This document shows, one piece after another, positions 9,627-11,059 of a stretch of 11,059 nt of DNA. Below the pieces are notes generated by a model. It was not told where the DNA came from. It worked only from the letters and a program-made list of their open reading frames with translations, and searched no databases. This stretch comes from Smittium mucronatum (taxonomy: Eukaryota > Kickxellomycota > Harpellomycetes > Harpellales > Legeriomycetaceae). Location of the stretch: NCBI GenBank assembly GCA_001953115.1, contig LSSL01006729.1, forward strand, positions 1-11,059. Direction: 5' to 3'. Each line of letters opens with the position of its first letter. Within the stretch, counting starts at the first letter, position 1. Both the position numbers and the translations under genes were made by a program.

Positions 9627-9881
9627 TTAACCGATAAAGTCAATTAAAAAGCTATAAAATAAAGCATAAGAAGGGAAAATTTTCGAATCGCGATAAAAAT
9701 TGAAATTAAACGCATTTATCACACGTAAAATTGATAAAATAACGGTGAAATCACTCGAATTTTTATAAAATACATCTCTCTTGATTATTAATTGATTGTT
9801 AACGATAAGAAAAAGTCGTTCAGAGGTTTGCTCTTTTAGGAAAAAATTTACACATTTAATCCTCCGAATAGATAAACTCAT
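9627..9881 (-). CDS. Possible small protein, unrecognised
   Basis: 84 codons from ATG 9881 to TAA 9627-9629. I chose this ATG rather than the in-frame GTG two codons upstream because AAGGGGGAG (9895-9887) ends 5 nt before it, an ideal Shine-Dalgarno spacing; the GTG overlaps that sequence. The protein starts MSLSIRRIKCVNFF, has a mixed middle (residues 17-40) and a hydrophobic C-terminal stretch (YALFYSFLIDFIG) that might associate with membrane. There is no signal peptide or recognised motif. G+C is 27-33% across the frame against about 17% nearby, which argues for a real or recently lost gene. The length alone is close to the chance maximum. It overlaps a tiny second frame with its own Shine-Dalgarno (9820-9855). 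No neighbour suggests a function. Confidence 0.4.
   Translation of the reverse strand: MSLSIRRIKCVNFFLKEQTSERLFLIVNNQLIIKRDVFYKNSSDFTVILSILRVINAFNFNFYRDSKIFPSYALFYSFLIDFIG
9820..9855 (-). CDS. Possible 11-codon peptide inside the 9627-9881 frame
   Basis: ATG at 9855, TGA ending at 9820, peptide MCKFFPKRANL. GGAGG (9865-9861) lies exactly 5 nt upstream. It is read in a different frame from the 84-codon frame that contains it. It could be a leader-like peptide, a relic start of an older gene, or an accident of the G+C-richer island. The ribosome binding site is the only support. Confidence 0.15.
   Translation of the reverse strand: MCKFFPKRANL
9861..9865 (-). promoter_or_regulatory. Shine-Dalgarno GGAGG
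   Basis: GGAGG 5 nt before ATG 9855. This would be a strong site in most bacteria and is rare at this base composition. Confidence 0.3.
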
Positions 9882-9886
9882 CTTCA

Positions 9887-9895
9887 CTCCCCCTT
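9887..9895 (-). promoter_or_regulatory. Shine-Dalgarno AAGGGGGAG
   Basis: Located 5 nt before ATG 9881, and it decides that start over the GTG at 9887. By eye it is the strongest ribosome-binding-site-like sequence in the window. Confidence 0.4.
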
Positions 9896-11059
9896 ACCTT
9901 AAAATTTTGTTTTATGAGTCAATAGAATATTGCTGATACTAAAAATTTATATATAAAATAATTTTTAAAAGAATTTTTGAATATTCATGATTTTTAATCA
10001 TATTATATTTTAAAATTGATAAAATTGGAAAATGATTTATTTATGTAAACGAAAAATAATATTACTTACAATATATCAAAATAACACTTGAATAATTAAA
10101 TTAAATATATTTTTTGTAATAAATATTCGTGAACACGGTTGTTTCCATTTTTATAGAAGATTGGATAATTGACAGGGTTTATTATTTGGGCAAAAAAACA
10201 GTGTCCATGTATTTTTTGTAAATATTTTTAATTTTTTTTATTTTGGACTGGGTATTTATTAACAATGATTAAATTCGGGGTTTTTTAATATTTATCGCAA
10301 TTTTTAGCTTTTTACTCGCTGTTTAATTGATTTCAGAATGAGAATAAATATTTTACCGATTTTAATCTTTAAAGATTTTTTGAGGGTATATTTAACAAAA
10401 TTTACCAGATTAGTTTAAAAATAAAACTTTTATAATAGTCTAAATTGTAAAAGTAAATCAAATTCATTATAAAGAAATTAAAGCAAGTAAAAAATAAAAT
10501 CAATATAAGTAAGTTTTATGTCAGATAAAATAAACTTTTTTCTTAAATCGGTATAAAAAATGACGATAAGGGTATTTAAAATTTAAATTTAATCAAATTT
10601 ATTCGCACCTAATCTCAAAAATTTCAACTTCAGCTAGACAAAGGTGGATATAATGATTTAGCTTATTTATATTTTTGAAAAAAAAAAACGAAAAACTTTA
10701 AATATAAAGAATTTGGAAAAAATATTTATGTCTAAGATTATATCAAATAATATTTAATCGATACAGGTTTATTAACATCAAAATTTTCTGAATTATTTCA
10801 ATGAAGTGTATCTGCATTATGAGAATTAAAACGCACTCAAATTTTCAAGTATAATCTCACTTTTGTTTTGAATTTTTTTTTTAAAAAACTTAATTAGTAA
10901 TCATTATTTATTTATTTATTTATTTAAAGGCTTGAAAATTTTATCATTTTTTTACTTCATTTAAAAATCTGCTAATTTTTACCTAAATCGATTTTTTTTT
11001 ACTTAATTTAAAAGAAATTATTCTTAGGTTTTTATTAACACAATTTGATTCAAATTTAC
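9896..11059. other. AT-rich spacer with no supported gene
   Basis: No open frame or RNA gene is supported. Items seen are a GGGG run at 10277-10280, a 14-bp palindrome AATCTTTAAAGATT at 10364-10377 with a short T-run, and the (ATTT)5 tract. Low-G+C background resumes immediately upstream of the 9881 start. Confidence 0.65.
10906..10926. repeat. (ATTT)5 microsatellite
   Basis: Five perfect ATTT units plus a trailing A. It is the longest simple repeat with a unit above one base in the window. Confidence 0.85.

Noticed and set aside
1..11059. tRNA, rRNA, tmRNA, RNase P RNA, SRP RNA, DnaA boxes, CRISPR or IS elements
   Set aside because: I looked for T-loop GTTCRANNC motifs, the RNase P GAGGAAAGTC box, SRP and tmRNA signatures, TTATCCACA boxes, spaced repeats and terminal inverted repeats with a transposase, and found none.

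Overview
This window is almost entirely non-coding and extremely AT-rich. Hand counts on sampled 60-base rows give about 12-20% G+C for the background. The longest open frames are 78 and about 85 codons. At this composition a stop is expected about every ten codons, so frames of that length arise by chance at roughly the rate seen. I find no tRNA, rRNA, tmRNA, RNase P or SRP RNA signature, no CRISPR array, no insertion sequence and no recognisable conserved protein. Homopolymers reach only 13 bases (A13 at 226, T13 at 2433) and there are no long (AT)n tracts. That fits the neutral spacer or pseudogene graveyard of a reduced, AT-biased bacterial symbiont better than Plasmodium- or Dictyostelium-type intergenic DNA. 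An AT-rich eukaryotic intergenic region cannot be excluded from sequence alone.

Layout. From 1 to about 3590 there are no firm genes, only two small patches of raised G+C with short coding-like frames (about 468-844 and 2250-2390). At 3595-3831 (+) lies a possible 78-codon gene in a 25-32% G+C island. It is followed at 4025-4066 by the best Rho-independent-terminator-like hairpin in the window. From 4067 to about 9600 the sequence is AT-rich spacer with three minus-strand patches of coding-like sequence (5993-6115, 7895-8026, 8175-8336), a set of alternating hairpin arms at 7824-7889, and a triple TTTGACA repeat at 9364-9384. At 9627-9881 (-) there is a possible 84-codon gene with a strong Shine-Dalgarno sequence, in a 27-33% G+C island; a second strong Shine-Dalgarno sits inside it in another frame. 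From 9896 to the end I see only spacer with simple repeats.

No pathway or system can be assembled from this content. The most informative signals are (a) islands of higher G+C that look like eroding or tiny surviving genes, (b) the pair of strong ribosome binding sites at 9861-9895, (c) the terminator-like hairpin at 4025, and (d) an excess of runs of four or more G or C. I do not see evidence for a new biological system.
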